Source: Bacteroidales bacterium (GTDB lineage: Bacteria > Bacteroidota > Bacteroidia > Bacteroidales > P3). From it: 37,653 nt of DNA. The stretch covers positions 1-37,653 of the forward strand of contig JAFVBC010000021.1 in assembly GCA_017480185.1 (NCBI GenBank). The letters are read 5' to 3'. The notes below the pieces were generated by a model, which was not told where the DNA came from, ran no database searches, and was given only the letters and a program-made list of their open reading frames with translations. How positions within the stretch are numbered: the first letter of the stretch is position 1; every line of letters begins with the position of its first letter. This document shows positions 10,281-19,319 of this stretch, piece after piece. The position numbers were made by a program, and so were the translations under genes.

Positions 10281-11030
10281 ATGGATAAACGTAACCTTTT
10301 ACTTATCAGCAACAGCACCATGCGTGGCGAGGCTTACCTCGGCTGGTGCAAGGATATGATTGCCGACTTCTGTCGTCGACACAATGTGAAACGTGTGCTC
10401 TTCGTGCCCTACGCCGGCGTATCACTGGCTGAAGGGGGGCTCACTAAGAGTTATGACGCTTACGAGAAGAAAGTGGCGGCCGTGTATAAAGAATTTGGTG
10501 TTAAACTCACCTCCGTGCACCACAAAGCGTTGCCCGTAAATGCTGTTTACGACACCGACTGCGTGGCTGTAGGAGGAGGCAACACATTCCATTTAGTAAA
10601 AGAGTTGCATCGCACCGGACTGATGCAGGCCATACGTCAGCGTGCTTATGACGGTATGCCCTATATGGGCTGGAGTGCGGGCAGCAATGTAGCTGGCCCC
10701 ACCCTATGCACCACCAATGACATGCCGATAGTGATGCCGTCGTCGTTCGACTGCATGGGGCTTGTTCCGTTCCAAATCAATCCACATTACACTGATTTCT
10801 TTGATCCTAAACACGGAGGTGAAACCCGCGACGACCGATTGAAAGAGTACATCATGGTGAATCCGAAAGCTACAGTGTCCGCCATAAGAGAGGCCACGGC
10901 ATTGATGCTTGAAGAAGGAAAACTGAGTCTTATTGGTAAGCCCAACAAGATGAAAGTATTCAAAACCAAGATGGAAAACACTAAAGAATACGGCCTGGAT
11001 GATAATATCGACTTCTTACTCAAGGCGTAA
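10281..11030 (+). CDS. pepE: Peptidase E (alpha-aspartyl dipeptidase, family S51)
   Basis: A 249-aa cytoplasmic serine dipeptidase that releases N-terminal aspartate from Asp-Xaa dipeptides. The nucleophile elbow is GWSAGSN with Ser132. Asp147 (TTNDMP) and His169 (INPHYTD) complete the triad, at exactly the 15- and 22-residue spacings of Salmonella PepE (Ser120, Asp135, His157). VGGGNTFHL is a further family signature. ATG at 10281 was chosen; an in-frame ATG at 10257 overlaps the HNH gene. G+C rises again here, so the restriction-modification insertion ends just before it. A strong terminator follows. Confidence 0.95.
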   Translation: MDKRNLLLISNSTMRGEAYLGWCKDMIADFCRRHNVKRVLFVPYAGVSLAEGGLTKSYDAYEKKVAAVYKEFGVKLTSVHHKALPVNAVYDTDCVAVGGGNTFHLVKELHRTGLMQAIRQRAYDGMPYMGWSAGSNVAGPTLCTTNDMPIVMPSSFDCMGLVPFQINPHYTDFFDPKHGGETRDDRLKEYIMVNPKATVSAIREATALMLEEGKLSLIGKPNKMKVFKTKMENTKEYGLDDNIDFLLKA

Positions 11031-11053
11031 ATAGGCCGATTTTTAACACTTTT

Positions 11054-11097
11054 AACGTAGGGCTGTGCACCAAGGTGCACAGCCCTACGTTTTTTTT
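11054..11097 (+). terminator. Intrinsic terminator of pepE
   Basis: A perfect 16-bp stem (11055-11070 with 11075-11090) around CAAG is followed by an unbroken run of T. It lies between convergent pepE and lpxH; only the + direction has the T-run, but the hairpin may also help end the lpxH transcript. Confidence 0.92.
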
Positions 11098-11842
11098 AAC
11101 TCTCAAATGACAGTAGTTGCAGTGTTTCTCCTGGGATGAACACTGCATAGGTGCGATGGGTGAGCCAATCGCCAGTGTTGACATAGGTGCATGTGTTGGA
11201 TATAGGCATTGTCAGTGGGGTGTGGCGATGACCAAATACACAATAGTCTACCGAACATTTTTCTATTTGCTGCTTACAATAAATGACTATTCCTTCGCGG
11301 TCGTCGCCCAAATATCGGTCGCAATCTTGCTGCAGATGTTTCCTTTTGTTGTTGTTGCTCCAACGCCTGGCAAATGGTATAGTTAGGGCTGGAGGTAGCA
11401 TCGAGAAGAGCCGTTGACAGGTGCGACTACGGAAAAAGTGGCTTACAAAGTCGTAGGCTCGGTCAAGGTGTCCCAAGCCATCGCCATGTCCCACAAGAAA
11501 TGTCTTCTCACCAAAGGTAAATCTCTCTGGTTCAGAGTGCATTATAATGCCGCATTCTTGATGCAAATAGTCGAATAGCCACATGTCGTGGTTGCCAATA
11601 AAGAAGTGTATTTCGGTGCCTTTATCGGCCATATTGGCAAGTGTACCTATCAAGCGTGTATGGCCTTTAGGCACAACATGACGATATGTGAACCAAAAAT
11701 CGAACATGTCGCCGAGTAAAACGAGCGTGCGACATGTAGGTTCAATCTGGTTAAGCAATTGGCACAACTGGCGTTCGCGTTGCAAAGTGTCGGTCCCGCT
11801 GCCCAGATGAGCGTCGGAGATAAACACAAGATTTTGTTTCAT
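11096..11842 (-). CDS. lpxH: UDP-2,3-diacylglucosamine diphosphatase
   Basis: A 248-aa calcineurin-like phosphoesterase that converts UDP-2,3-diacylglucosamine to lipid X in lipid A synthesis, at the inner-membrane surface. The metal-binding motifs appear in order: DAHLG, GDMFDFW, GNHDMW, HGDGLG and GHRHTP. ATG at 11842 was chosen because it overlaps the stop of the upstream EnvC-like gene as ATGA; an ATG three codons further upstream (11851) is possible. Other LpxH-like phosphoesterases exist in the phylum, so enzymatic identity rests on motif order and length. Confidence 0.9.
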   Translation of the reverse strand: MKQNLVFISDAHLGSGTDTLQRERQLCQLLNQIEPTCRTLVLLGDMFDFWFTYRHVVPKGHTRLIGTLANMADKGTEIHFFIGNHDMWLFDYLHQECGIIMHSEPERFTFGEKTFLVGHGDGLGHLDRAYDFVSHFFRSRTCQRLFSMLPPALTIPFARRWSNNNKRKHLQQDCDRYLGDDREGIVIYCKQQIEKCSVDYCVFGHRHTPLTMPISNTCTYVNTGDWLTHRTYAVFIPGETLQLLSFES

Positions 11843-13083
11843 CGAAGCCATGTACGAGGGTTAAGGGACGATGTTCCTTTCCACAATTGGAACGAGAACT
11901 CGGCAGCACCGTCGCTGTTGGTATACACCGTGCCAAGGTTTTGACGCTGACTTACTTTGGTGTTTTCGCGCACCGTCACGGTACCCATATTTGCATAGAC
12001 CGACATGTATTGCCCATGACGTATGATAATGCCTTTGGTGCCGTTGGGGCAAGTGAAGATGCGGCTCACGGTGCCTTGGGCTATGCTTTGCACGGCAGTC
12101 CCACTTTTGCATAAAAGGTCAATGCCGTTGTTCATGTTTTGGCCACCCGAGCTATGGGTGTATTTACCATATTCGCGCGACACACGAGTGTAGTAGACCG
12201 GCCATGGCAACTGCCCTTTTGCCGAGGCAAACTGGTCGGTGGCTGGGTCGGAGGTGGTGGTTGAGGTGCCATTACTGCCTGTTGCTGTGCGCTGCTTATT
12301 GGCTTTGGCTATCTCCTCGTTTATCAACTTCTGTATTTGCTGCTGCAACTTGCGCTTTTGCGTCTCTTTTTTAGTGATTTGAGCTTGCAGGTCGCGCTCC
12401 TTTTGTTGCGATTTCGACAACTGCTGCGACTGCTGTTTTTTCTCGGCAGCCAGTTGGTCGCGGTGCTGTTTTTCTTGTGCCAGAAGGTTTGCCGCCTCAC
12501 GTTTTTGCTTTACAAGGAGCAATTCGGTGTCGTTCAGTTCGTTTTGTCGACGCTCGATGTGGCGAGCCTGACGGCGACGATAGCGGCTGTAGTCGTGGAA
12601 ATATTTTGTGCGCAAAAAGGCATGGTTGTATGATTTGGTGTCGAGCAAAAGCACCATGGCATCAAGGCTGCCTCGTTCGCCATACAGTCTGCGCACCACT
12701 CGGGCGTATTCGTCCTTCATGCTGTCAATCTGATTGCGCATTTGCCGCAGGGTGTCTTGCGTGTGGCCGATATTGGTGTTGAGCAGGTTGACTTGACCAT
12801 TTATGTTGTTTATCAACTTGGTGCGCTCACCAATCTTCTTGTCGAGCACCTTTATATGTTGCTGACCGCTGCGGCTACTCTGTTTGGCCTTTGCCAAGTC
12901 GCGGTTCAATTGCTTTATTTCCTTTTCCAGCCGCACCTTGTCTTTCTCCAGTTGTGCCTTCGATTGTGCACAAACAATATGTGGCACAGCCAGCAACAGC
13001 ACAAGTGTTGCTGCCACCAGCCGTGCATTGTGTAGCAAGCGTTTCGGGTGTGGTCTACCAGTTGAGTATTCGGTGGAAGTCAT
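11839..13083 (-). CDS. EnvC-like murein hydrolase activator with degenerate LytM domain
   Basis: A 414-aa exported protein with a signal sequence ending near VCAQ. A long coiled coil follows (about residues 42-260, rich in K, Q, E), with a central RRLYGERGSLDAMVLLL segment as in EnvC. The C-terminal domain has the M23/LytM fold pattern, but the metal ligands are missing: NNGID stands where catalytic enzymes have HxGxD, and the terminal HLHFE-type motif reads FSFQLW. This matches the EnvC/NlpD group, which activates amidases at the septum rather than cutting peptidoglycan itself. The start at 13083 overlaps the end of the phosphofructokinase gene by 29 bp; a later TTG start cannot be excluded. 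Confidence 0.85.
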   Translation of the reverse strand: MTSTEYSTGRPHPKRLLHNARLVAATLVLLLAVPHIVCAQSKAQLEKDKVRLEKEIKQLNRDLAKAKQSSRSGQQHIKVLDKKIGERTKLINNINGQVNLLNTNIGHTQDTLRQMRNQIDSMKDEYARVVRRLYGERGSLDAMVLLLDTKSYNHAFLRTKYFHDYSRYRRRQARHIERRQNELNDTELLLVKQKREAANLLAQEKQHRDQLAAEKKQQSQQLSKSQQKERDLQAQITKKETQKRKLQQQIQKLINEEIAKANKQRTATGSNGTSTTTSDPATDQFASAKGQLPWPVYYTRVSREYGKYTHSSGGQNMNNGIDLLCKSGTAVQSIAQGTVSRIFTCPNGTKGIIIRHGQYMSVYANMGTVTVRENTKVSQRQNLGTVYTNSDGAAEFSFQLWKGTSSLNPRTWLR

Positions 13084-14284
13084 ACTCTTCGGGGTTGGCC
13101 AAGTAGGCTTTTGCTGCCTCGTAGTCGGATGGGGTGATGTATTCCATAATGTCGTTGACGTAGGCCACGACATTGTTCGACTTAACATCGACCAACCGCG
13201 GTGGAATCTTACCCGTTACGGGGTCTTGCAAGTCTTTCAGATATAGCGGACTGACGTTGCCCACATGGTCTACATACACCATACACCCCGTGCATCCTTG
13301 CTCAAACAGCGCATAAACGCCCATACCCATCTGTGTGCAATAGGTGAGGTCGTAGGCAATGGGCGTATTGCAACGTATGTCGTAGCCAATCTCAACAGGG
13401 CGACTTTTAACTTTCAGACCCAGTTTCTTTATCTTCTGTTCAAGCAAATCGTTGAATATGTGTGCCTTCGACACCTTTCCAAGTTCGGGATGACCATGCT
13501 CGTCGTAGGAGAAATGTATGCCCGAACGCTGAATTTCGTCGTCGCTCAAACTGTGAAAAACGCCCTCGCTTATCATGGCTACACCATAGTTGATGCCCAT
13601 AAGTTTGCGTTTCACGATGCACGAAACCAGCATGTTGACAATCTTCTCGATGGTGATTTCCGTGTTGAAGAAAAACTCCGGAATAATAACCATCGGGTAG
13701 TGGCACGCGCTGGCGATGCCCATTGCTAAATGGCCAGCTGAACGTCCCATGGCGCTCACCACAAACCAGTTCTCGCTGGTGCGGGCATCCTCCATCACGG
13801 TCGAGGCCAAAACGCTGCCCTGCGCCGTGGCACTGTTGTAACCAAACGTGGGGCTTCCGTTGGGTAAAGGCAGGTCGTTGTCGATGGTTTTGGGCACGTG
13901 GATGTTGGCAATGGGATATTGCCTATCGGCCAAGAACTTGGCCACCCGATTGGCGGTCGAGGCCGTGTCGTCGCCTCCGACGGTAACCAGCAGTTTCACG
14001 TCGTTGTCGACAAAAAACGACAGGTTGAAGCGTTGAGCAAAATCGTCGTCGGTTGGTTTGAAACGGCTCATTTTGAGCAACGAACCTCCACGGTTGAAGA
14101 TACTGTCGGCCAGCAGGAAATCAATCTCTTGCACGCGAGGCTTATCGGTAAACAGCGCGCTGTAGCCGCCATGCAGTCCGATAACGCGAAAGCCTTTGCG
14201 CAGAAAAGTTTTGGCCACCGAGGCCACCACGGTATTCATTCCAGGGGCGGGACCACCGCCAGTCAGTATTGCAATGCTTTTCAT
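13055..14284 (-). CDS. pfp: 6-phosphofructokinase, pyrophosphate-dependent type
   Basis: A 409-aa cytoplasmic enzyme that phosphorylates fructose 6-phosphate. The phosphate-donor loop reads GGDDT (103-107, Asp106), where ATP-dependent enzymes have GGDGS. The catalytic loop reads PKTIDND with Lys132, where ATP enzymes have PGTIDND. Asp and Lys at these two positions are the established marks of PPi-using enzymes, which work reversibly. Other motifs are MGRSAGHLA and PEFFF. It is the first gene of an operon with the EnvC-like gene and lpxH, linked by overlaps, and has its own -7 box at 14308-14315. Donor specificity is inferred from residues. Confidence 0.9.
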   Translation of the reverse strand: MKSIAILTGGGPAPGMNTVVASVAKTFLRKGFRVIGLHGGYSALFTDKPRVQEIDFLLADSIFNRGGSLLKMSRFKPTDDDFAQRFNLSFFVDNDVKLLVTVGGDDTASTANRVAKFLADRQYPIANIHVPKTIDNDLPLPNGSPTFGYNSATAQGSVLASTVMEDARTSENWFVVSAMGRSAGHLAMGIASACHYPMVIIPEFFFNTEITIEKIVNMLVSCIVKRKLMGINYGVAMISEGVFHSLSDDEIQRSGIHFSYDEHGHPELGKVSKAHIFNDLLEQKIKKLGLKVKSRPVEIGYDIRCNTPIAYDLTYCTQMGMGVYALFEQGCTGCMVYVDHVGNVSPLYLKDLQDPVTGKIPPRLVDVKSNNVVAYVNDIMEYITPSDYEAAKAYLANPEEYDFHRILNW

Positions 14285-14307
14285 AAAAGGGTAATCATAA
14301 CGTGCTG

Positions 14308-14315
14308 CAAAGATA
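14308..14315 (-). promoter_or_regulatory. -7 promoter box of the pfp operon
   Basis: The plus strand reads CAAAGATA, so the minus strand carries TATCTTTG, 23 bp upstream of the pfp ATG. The -33 region has no clear TTTG. Confidence 0.7.
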
Positions 14316-14397
14316 CATCATTTTTCCAAGCCACGGTTAGTAAAGTGGCGCGGCCACACAAAAAAACTTGCACCACGGCATCAAGCCGCCATCATGT

Positions 14398-14500
14398 AGG
14401 TATCAAGTAAGGCAGTTCTTCAGTCGTTCTTCAGTTGTTCTTCAGTGATTGACTGAAGAACAACTGAAGAACTGCCTTACTTGAGCCGAAGTTGATACCT
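14398..14500. repeat. Long palindromic repeat with 11-bp units (copy 2)
   Basis: The left arm (14398-14446) runs from AGGTATCAA through a GTAAGGCA module into three 11-bp units, TTCTTCAGT(C/T)G. The right arm (14452-14500) has two complementary units, TGCCTTAC, an extra GCCGAAG segment, and TTGATACCT. A stretch of 22 bp (14403-14424) is exactly complementary to 14464-14485. It lies between two divergent promoters and is shared with copies at 1-57 and 29468-29572. Confidence 0.92.
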
Positions 14501-14567
14501 CGTTGCCCCACCCCTGCCCCTCTCGCTGGAGCGGACGAACACTTATGGTACATAGAGTAAAAAGTGT

Positions 14568-14575
14568 TATCTTTG
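14568..14575 (+). promoter_or_regulatory. -7 promoter box of the lipoprotein/DUF5723 operon
   Basis: TATCTTTG matches TAnnTTTG. It is 87 bp before the ATG at 14663, leaving a leader of about 80 nt. Confidence 0.7.
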
Positions 14576-14662
14576 CACTTTACTGTCCGATGCTGCTTCA
14601 GTGGCGGTAAAAACACAACAACTAATTGAAATTTAGATATTTCAACGCTAATATCAAACATT

Positions 14663-16015
14663 ATGAAACACATCAATCTGAAGCGTTTTCTGATGGCAAC
14701 AGTGGTTGCAACGGCCGTAATCTCGGCCACTTCTTGCCTGCGCGACGACGATATTGAGCTCCTGCGTCACCCTCTTGAGTTGCGAGGCGATTTCGACCCC
14801 AAATATTGTGTGCCTTTGGGTTATGGGCAGATGAATATCAACGAACTGCTCAACTCGCTTAACCCCGACTACCGAGGTCTTGTTGATGAAAGCGAAGATG
14901 TGGTAACCGTGTTTTACCACGCCGGTGGGTCGGACACGGTAAAAGGAATGAACTTTTCTCCAATCAGGAGCATACGTAAACCTTTGTTTACCAAGGATGA
15001 GGGTACATGGAACCACCACGATTCAATTCTGACATACGATTTTGATATTGACCTGTTCAACAACACTGGTGATGTTGATCTCGGTCAGGCCAATATTAGC
15101 ATTAAAGACCTGTGGATGAAGATGGACCTCGGCACACGCGCCTATTGCCCCGACAATGTGCGTCAAGGGTTGATTGACTATGTGCGAGTGGTGTTTGACA
15201 GCGTGCGACTCACCTATATTGACCACAACGGAGTGCTGAAAAATTATGACATATTCGACACCGTGGATATGCGTGTTGACAACATCGTTGAGGGGGGCAT
15301 GCGAGAAGACTCGATAAACTTGGCTCCGATAATCAACGAATTGCCCAGCAAGATCTCGGCCACAATGCGCTTCCGCGTCAGTGTCAACACAAATCTCTAT
15401 GCTGGTGCTATCGACTACATGTCGCTGAAACAGTTGGTAGACAGTTTGAACATCACCTACCTGGTCAACACGATGAACGTCGACGTGCTGTTCCCGTTCA
15501 ACATAAAGATTGGCGACCTGCCCTATAGTTTTGACCTTGACATCACCGAAGACCTCTCGCAGTCGGGCATTGACAGCCTTATTGGCGATGTAACCGATGG
15601 CTTGAATATAGACTTGAAAGAATCTTTCTTCGGCATTAGGTTCGTTAACGACCTGCCTCTTGAGTTGACAATGCACGCCGCCGTGCTTGATGCCGACAGC
15701 AATGTGCTGTTCGACCTGTTGCCACTCGACACCATTGAACAGGCTCGCATGGCTCCTATGCCCAACGACCCATTGTTGCACGAAAGCATTGCCAGCAGCC
15801 CAAGCACCATCGAATGCCTAATTGATGCCGACCGACTGGCAAAGCTTGCACAGGCTAAAAGCGTACACATCGACCTCGGTCTGCGCACCAACGACCTCAT
15901 GGTGGTGGCCAAACGCAGCGATTACCTGCAAATGCAAGCCTACCTAAAGTTGCACCCCAGCATCAAGGCTCGATACAAAATAACCGAAAAAGGATTGCTA
16001 AACCCTAAAAACTAA
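14663..16015 (+). CDS. Lipoprotein of unknown family, probably surface-exposed
   Basis: A 450-aa protein with a hydrophobic signal ending SATSC, a lipobox. The mature start is CLRDDDIE: an acidic triplet right after the lipidated Cys resembles the lipoprotein export signal of Bacteroidota, which sends lipoproteins to the cell surface. The rest is acidic and strand-rich, with many short D-containing beta segments and no recognised catalytic motif. The gene ends in TAATG, overlapping the start of the DUF5723 gene by one base, so the two are co-translated and may act together. I do not recognise a family; the function is unknown. Confidence 0.8.
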   Translation: MKHINLKRFLMATVVATAVISATSCLRDDDIELLRHPLELRGDFDPKYCVPLGYGQMNINELLNSLNPDYRGLVDESEDVVTVFYHAGGSDTVKGMNFSPIRSIRKPLFTKDEGTWNHHDSILTYDFDIDLFNNTGDVDLGQANISIKDLWMKMDLGTRAYCPDNVRQGLIDYVRVVFDSVRLTYIDHNGVLKNYDIFDTVDMRVDNIVEGGMREDSINLAPIINELPSKISATMRFRVSVNTNLYAGAIDYMSLKQLVDSLNITYLVNTMNVDVLFPFNIKIGDLPYSFDLDITEDLSQSGIDSLIGDVTDGLNIDLKESFFGIRFVNDLPLELTMHAAVLDADSNVLFDLLPLDTIEQARMAPMPNDPLLHESIASSPSTIECLIDADRLAKLAQAKSVHIDLGLRTNDLMVVAKRSDYLQMQAYLKLHPSIKARYKITEKGLLNPKN

Positions 16016-17478
16016 TGGCCATGAAACACACAAAAACACTGGTGTTTGCAGTACTGCTGCTCTTGGGCACTGGGGTTAAAGCACAATATGCTCCAGCCAA
16101 CAACCTAGAATATCACTCGTTTCGCAATCCCAATGCCAACGATTTGAATCCTGCATTCTTCCCCATTCGCAACAGCATTTTCGTACGGTTGCCACAAATG
16201 GGCTTCGAAATGGGTATGCCTTTTGCCATTAGCGACGTGTTGCACTACGACCGCGAGACACAAACCACCGTGCTCAACTTCAACGACATGTTGAATGCCT
16301 TGCACGCCGACAACGACATACGCTCGGCTTTCGACGTTGAGGTGCTGGGTGCTGGCGCAAAATTCGGCAGCCTGTTTGTTACCTTCAACACTCGCCTCCA
16401 CGCCGACTTCAACTTGGGTTTACCTGTGCAATCGCTCACAACACTCGAACAAGGCAACTATAACGACGACGGCTCTTCGAACAACGAGTTGGTGGTGCTC
16501 GACGGCGACTTGCTCAGCACACAGGCCTACGCCGAAGTTGCTTTGGGTGCAGCCTATAAACTGCCAATGATAGACCTCACTGTTGGTGCTCGCGCCAAGT
16601 TGCTATACGGTATGTTTAACATGCAAACAGCCAATAGTCGGGTTAGTCTTACCACCTCGGACAATGCCGACACATTGACTGCAAGAATAAACTATCAGCT
16701 GCAGCAAGCTGGTGCTGTACAGTACGACACCTCTGCTCATGAAATGATATTCAACAGAAACGAGCTCTTTGACCTATCCCACGCCAACTCGGGCTTGGCC
16801 TTCGACCTGGGTGCAAAGTATAAACTGGGGCCATTCACATTCTCGTTTGCGCTAAACGATATATCGCGGGGCATTCACTGGCAACAAAACGTCAACACTA
16901 TAACTCCACGTGGGGGCGCAGCTACGGTGCAATTTACTGGCATTGACATCAGTGAAATGCTGGTCGATGGACGCGTAAACACCGATACGCTAACCACGCT
17001 CTTGAACGAAAAAATAGATGAACTACAGCCCCAGTTCACCCAAAATGCAGGAAGCTACTGGTCGCCAATACCAACCAAAATAATGATTGGTGCAAGCTAC
17101 AGCATGGGTAGTTTGCTGCGTGCTGGCCTGCTGCTGCATGGGCAATGGGATCGGGGCATTTTTTCGATAGACGAATCAAGCAGCGCATTAGGTCTGCCAA
17201 AGATCGACAACACGTTCCGTTTCAACACCACTGCCAGCGTGGGTGTTAATCTATCTGACTGGTTTGAAGTGATTGTTGGCTCTTCGTTGGTATACGATGG
17301 CGAACACATTGACCTTTTTAACCCTGGTTGCAGCATGATCTTCTCGGCTTTCGGTGCTGCCCAGATCTACTTCACCGTCGACTATGTGAGTAGCATCTTC
17401 TTCACCGACTTTAAGGCTTTTCACTTCAAAAGCGGTATGAATGTGATGATTGGTCGCGGGAACAAAAATAAAAGCTAA
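16015..17478 (+). CDS. DUF5723-like outer-membrane protein
   Basis: About 487 aa. A Sec signal (KTLVFAVLLLLGTGVKAQ) is followed by a region typical of DUF5723 (YHSFRNPNANDLNPAFFP, then RLPQMGFEMGMPF). The remainder has alternating hydrophobic strands and ends in a polar K/N-rich tail, consistent with a beta-barrel of the FadL/PorV-like type. It could start at 16015 (overlapping the previous stop) or at the second ATG, 16021. It is paired with the lipoprotein upstream, which suggests a barrel-lipoprotein complex; no substrate can be inferred. Confidence 0.8.
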   Translation: MAMKHTKTLVFAVLLLLGTGVKAQYAPANNLEYHSFRNPNANDLNPAFFPIRNSIFVRLPQMGFEMGMPFAISDVLHYDRETQTTVLNFNDMLNALHADNDIRSAFDVEVLGAGAKFGSLFVTFNTRLHADFNLGLPVQSLTTLEQGNYNDDGSSNNELVVLDGDLLSTQAYAEVALGAAYKLPMIDLTVGARAKLLYGMFNMQTANSRVSLTTSDNADTLTARINYQLQQAGAVQYDTSAHEMIFNRNELFDLSHANSGLAFDLGAKYKLGPFTFSFALNDISRGIHWQQNVNTITPRGGAATVQFTGIDISEMLVDGRVNTDTLTTLLNEKIDELQPQFTQNAGSYWSPIPTKIMIGASYSMGSLLRAGLLLHGQWDRGIFSIDESSSALGLPKIDNTFRFNTTASVGVNLSDWFEVIVGSSLVYDGEHIDLFNPGCSMIFSAFGAAQIYFTVDYVSSIFFTDFKAFHFKSGMNVMIGRGNKNKS

Positions 17479-17500
17479 ATAATCCACACACGCACCTAAC

Positions 17501-18805
17501 ATGAACATTATAGCAATAGTAGGGCGACCCAACGTAGGAAAGTCTACCCTTTTCAACCGCCTAACCGAATCGCGTCAGGCCATTGTCGACCAAACAAGCG
17601 GCGTAACAAGAGACCGTCAATATGGTCAATCTGATTGGAATGGGAAACACTTCTCAATAATCGACACTGGTGGATACGTAATGGGGGGCGACGATGCATT
17701 TGAGACAGAGATACGCCAACAAGTGGCATTGGCCATTGACGAGGCCGATGTTATTCTTTTCCTCATTGACGCTCGTGAAGGAATAACACCAATGGACGAG
17801 GATGTGGCCGAGATGTTGCGCAAATGTGGCAAACCCGTTGTGCTGGCTGCCAATAAAGTCGACAACTCTCAGCAAATGGATACCCTGCATGAATGCTACA
17901 GTCTTGGACTTGGCGAGCCTTTCCCCATTGCCGGAATTACGGGTAGCGGTACGGGCGACCTACTCGACCACATTGTGAAAGACTTTTCGGAAAACGACGA
18001 TCGTCCCGACGACAACCTGCCACGCATTGCTGTCGTTGGCCGACCAAACGTTGGAAAAAGCTCGTTCATCAACACCATCACAGGTCAGCAACGTAGCGTT
18101 GTTACCCCAATTGCTGGCACCACACGCGACTCGATATACACCCACTACAACCTATTTGGATTTGATTTCAACTTTGTAGACACCGCAGGCCTGCGCAAAA
18201 AACAAAAAGTAAACGAGAACATTGAGTTCTACTCGGTGATGCGCTCGGTGCGTGCAATCGAAGCCAGTGATGTGTGCATACTAATGCTCGATGCCACCCA
18301 AGGGCTTGAACAGCAGGATATAAACATCTTCTCACTCATTCAGCGCAATCATAAGGGTGTGGTAATTGTGGTGAATAAATGGGATTTGGTTGAGAAAGGA
18401 ACTAACACACACCGCGACTTTGAGAATTTGATTAAAGAACGCATTGCCCCATTTAACGATGTGCCAATTGTTTTTACCAGCGTCATCAACAAGCAGCGCA
18501 TCTTCAAGGTACTCGAAACGGCAAAAGCGGTATATGAGGCTCGCACACGTCGTGTTTCAACAGCCGACATCAACAACCTTTTGCTGCCCATTGTTAAGGA
18601 ACAGAATCCCCCACCCTCGGTTAAGGGCAAATGGATAAAGATAAAATATATCACTCAACTGCCAACAAGCTATCCGCAGTTTGCATTCTTTTGCAACCTG
18701 CCACAATACATACGAGACCCCTACAAGAGGTTTGTTGAAAATAAGATTCGTGAGTTGTGGGACTTTCACGGAGTCCCAATATCTATCTTCTTTAGACAGA
18801 AGTAG
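17501..18805 (+). CDS. der: Ribosome biogenesis GTPase Der (EngA)
   Basis: A 434-aa GTPase with two tandem G domains followed by a KH-like domain, needed for 50S subunit assembly. The first domain has [10 protein letters not shown] (about 7-16), DTGG and NKVD. The second has [10 protein letters not shown] (about 180-189), DTAGL and NKWD. The C-terminus (from about residue 350) contains the conserved [17 protein letters not shown]. Length is typical. It starts 22 bp after the DUF5723 gene and may share its transcript. Confidence 0.97.
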   Translation: MNIIAIVGRPNVGKSTLFNRLTESRQAIVDQTSGVTRDRQYGQSDWNGKHFSIIDTGGYVMGGDDAFETEIRQQVALAIDEADVILFLIDAREGITPMDEDVAEMLRKCGKPVVLAANKVDNSQQMDTLHECYSLGLGEPFPIAGITGSGTGDLLDHIVKDFSENDDRPDDNLPRIAVVGRPNVGKSSFINTITGQQRSVVTPIAGTTRDSIYTHYNLFGFDFNFVDTAGLRKKQKVNENIEFYSVMRSVRAIEASDVCILMLDATQGLEQQDINIFSLIQRNHKGVVIVVNKWDLVEKGTNTHRDFENLIKERIAPFNDVPIVFTSVINKQRIFKVLETAKAVYEARTRRVSTADINNLLLPIVKEQNPPPSVKGKWIKIKYITQLPTSYPQFAFFCNLPQYIRDPYKRFVENKIRELWDFHGVPISIFFRQK

Positions 18806-18814
18806 TGTTATAAA

Positions 18815-18866
18815 ACAGCGAGAGAGGGCGGATCTCCAGCAGTGGAAATCCGCCCTCTCTCGCTGT
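18815..18866. terminator. Hairpin terminator between convergent der and the Spy-like gene
   Basis: A perfect 19-bp stem (18815-18833 with 18848-18866) lies between the two convergent stops. The plus side lacks a T-run; the minus side is followed by TTTTATAA. It probably ends the minus-strand transcript and may also stop transcripts leaving der. Confidence 0.8.
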
Positions 18867-18879
18867 CAAACGGCACATA

Positions 18880-19305
18880 TTATCTACATCGCTTCTCTCT
18901 CTTCTGTTTATCTAAAGCAGCTCTCAGTTCTTCCTTTTGCCTTGCGGTGAGTATCTTTTCAATATTCACTTTGGCATTATACGTTTCTTTTGATATGGTA
19001 CACTTTATCGTAGCCTCTCGCTCAAACAAGGGGTATAAGGTTGTTGACTGATCTCCATCTTGCTGCAGGCTACGATTGATGCTGTCCTTAACCTGTGATT
19101 CTTGCTGTTTTAATACATCCAAAGTGGATTGCAGCTGTTTTATAACAACATCTATCTTTTTCTTCTGCGACGTGCTTAAATTGCTTACAATCTCTCGCAC
19201 ATCTTTGCAAGAATCTCGTTCTGTACAATTGCGGAGTTGGGATGCCTGCGAATATACTCCCAACGATATTACGATAAATAAAAAGAAAAAAGAGATTCGT
19301 TTCAT
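18880..19305 (-). CDS. Spy/CpxP-like periplasmic protein with LTxxQ-type motifs
   Basis: A 141-aa protein with a Sec signal (MKRISFFFLFIVISLGVYSQ) and a helical, highly charged mature part. Two motifs resemble the LTxxQ repeats of Spy/CpxP: LSTSQKKKI near residue 46 and LTARQKEEL near 121. Spy-family proteins are periplasmic chaperones or stress-signal inhibitors, and some related proteins (CnrX) sense metals beside an ECF sigma. Cysteines flank the mature domain (RNCTERDSC, KRCR). It follows a putative anti-sigma gene by 14 bp, so a sensing role in that circuit is plausible but inferred. An in-frame ATG four codons upstream is possible. Confidence 0.75.
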   Translation of the reverse strand: MKRISFFFLFIVISLGVYSQASQLRNCTERDSCKDVREIVSNLSTSQKKKIDVVIKQLQSTLDVLKQQESQVKDSINRSLQQDGDQSTTLYPLFEREATIKCTISKETYNAKVNIEKILTARQKEELRAALDKQKREKRCR

Positions 19306-19319
19306 ACAGTATGTCAATA

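Larger units (their letters stand above)
14285..14662. other. 378-bp divergent intergenic region
   Basis: No gene is seen. It holds the minus-strand pfp promoter (14308-14315), a small inverted repeat GTGGC..GCCAC at 14345-14357, the long palindrome (14398-14500), and the plus-strand promoter (14568-14575). The 5' leader of the lipoprotein gene contains a short inverted repeat, TTGAAAT/ATTTCAA, at 14626-14645. Confidence 0.8.

Noticed and set aside
14398..14500. Palindrome as a simple transcription terminator
   Set aside because: It lies between divergent promoters, where no transcript needs ending, and has no T-run.
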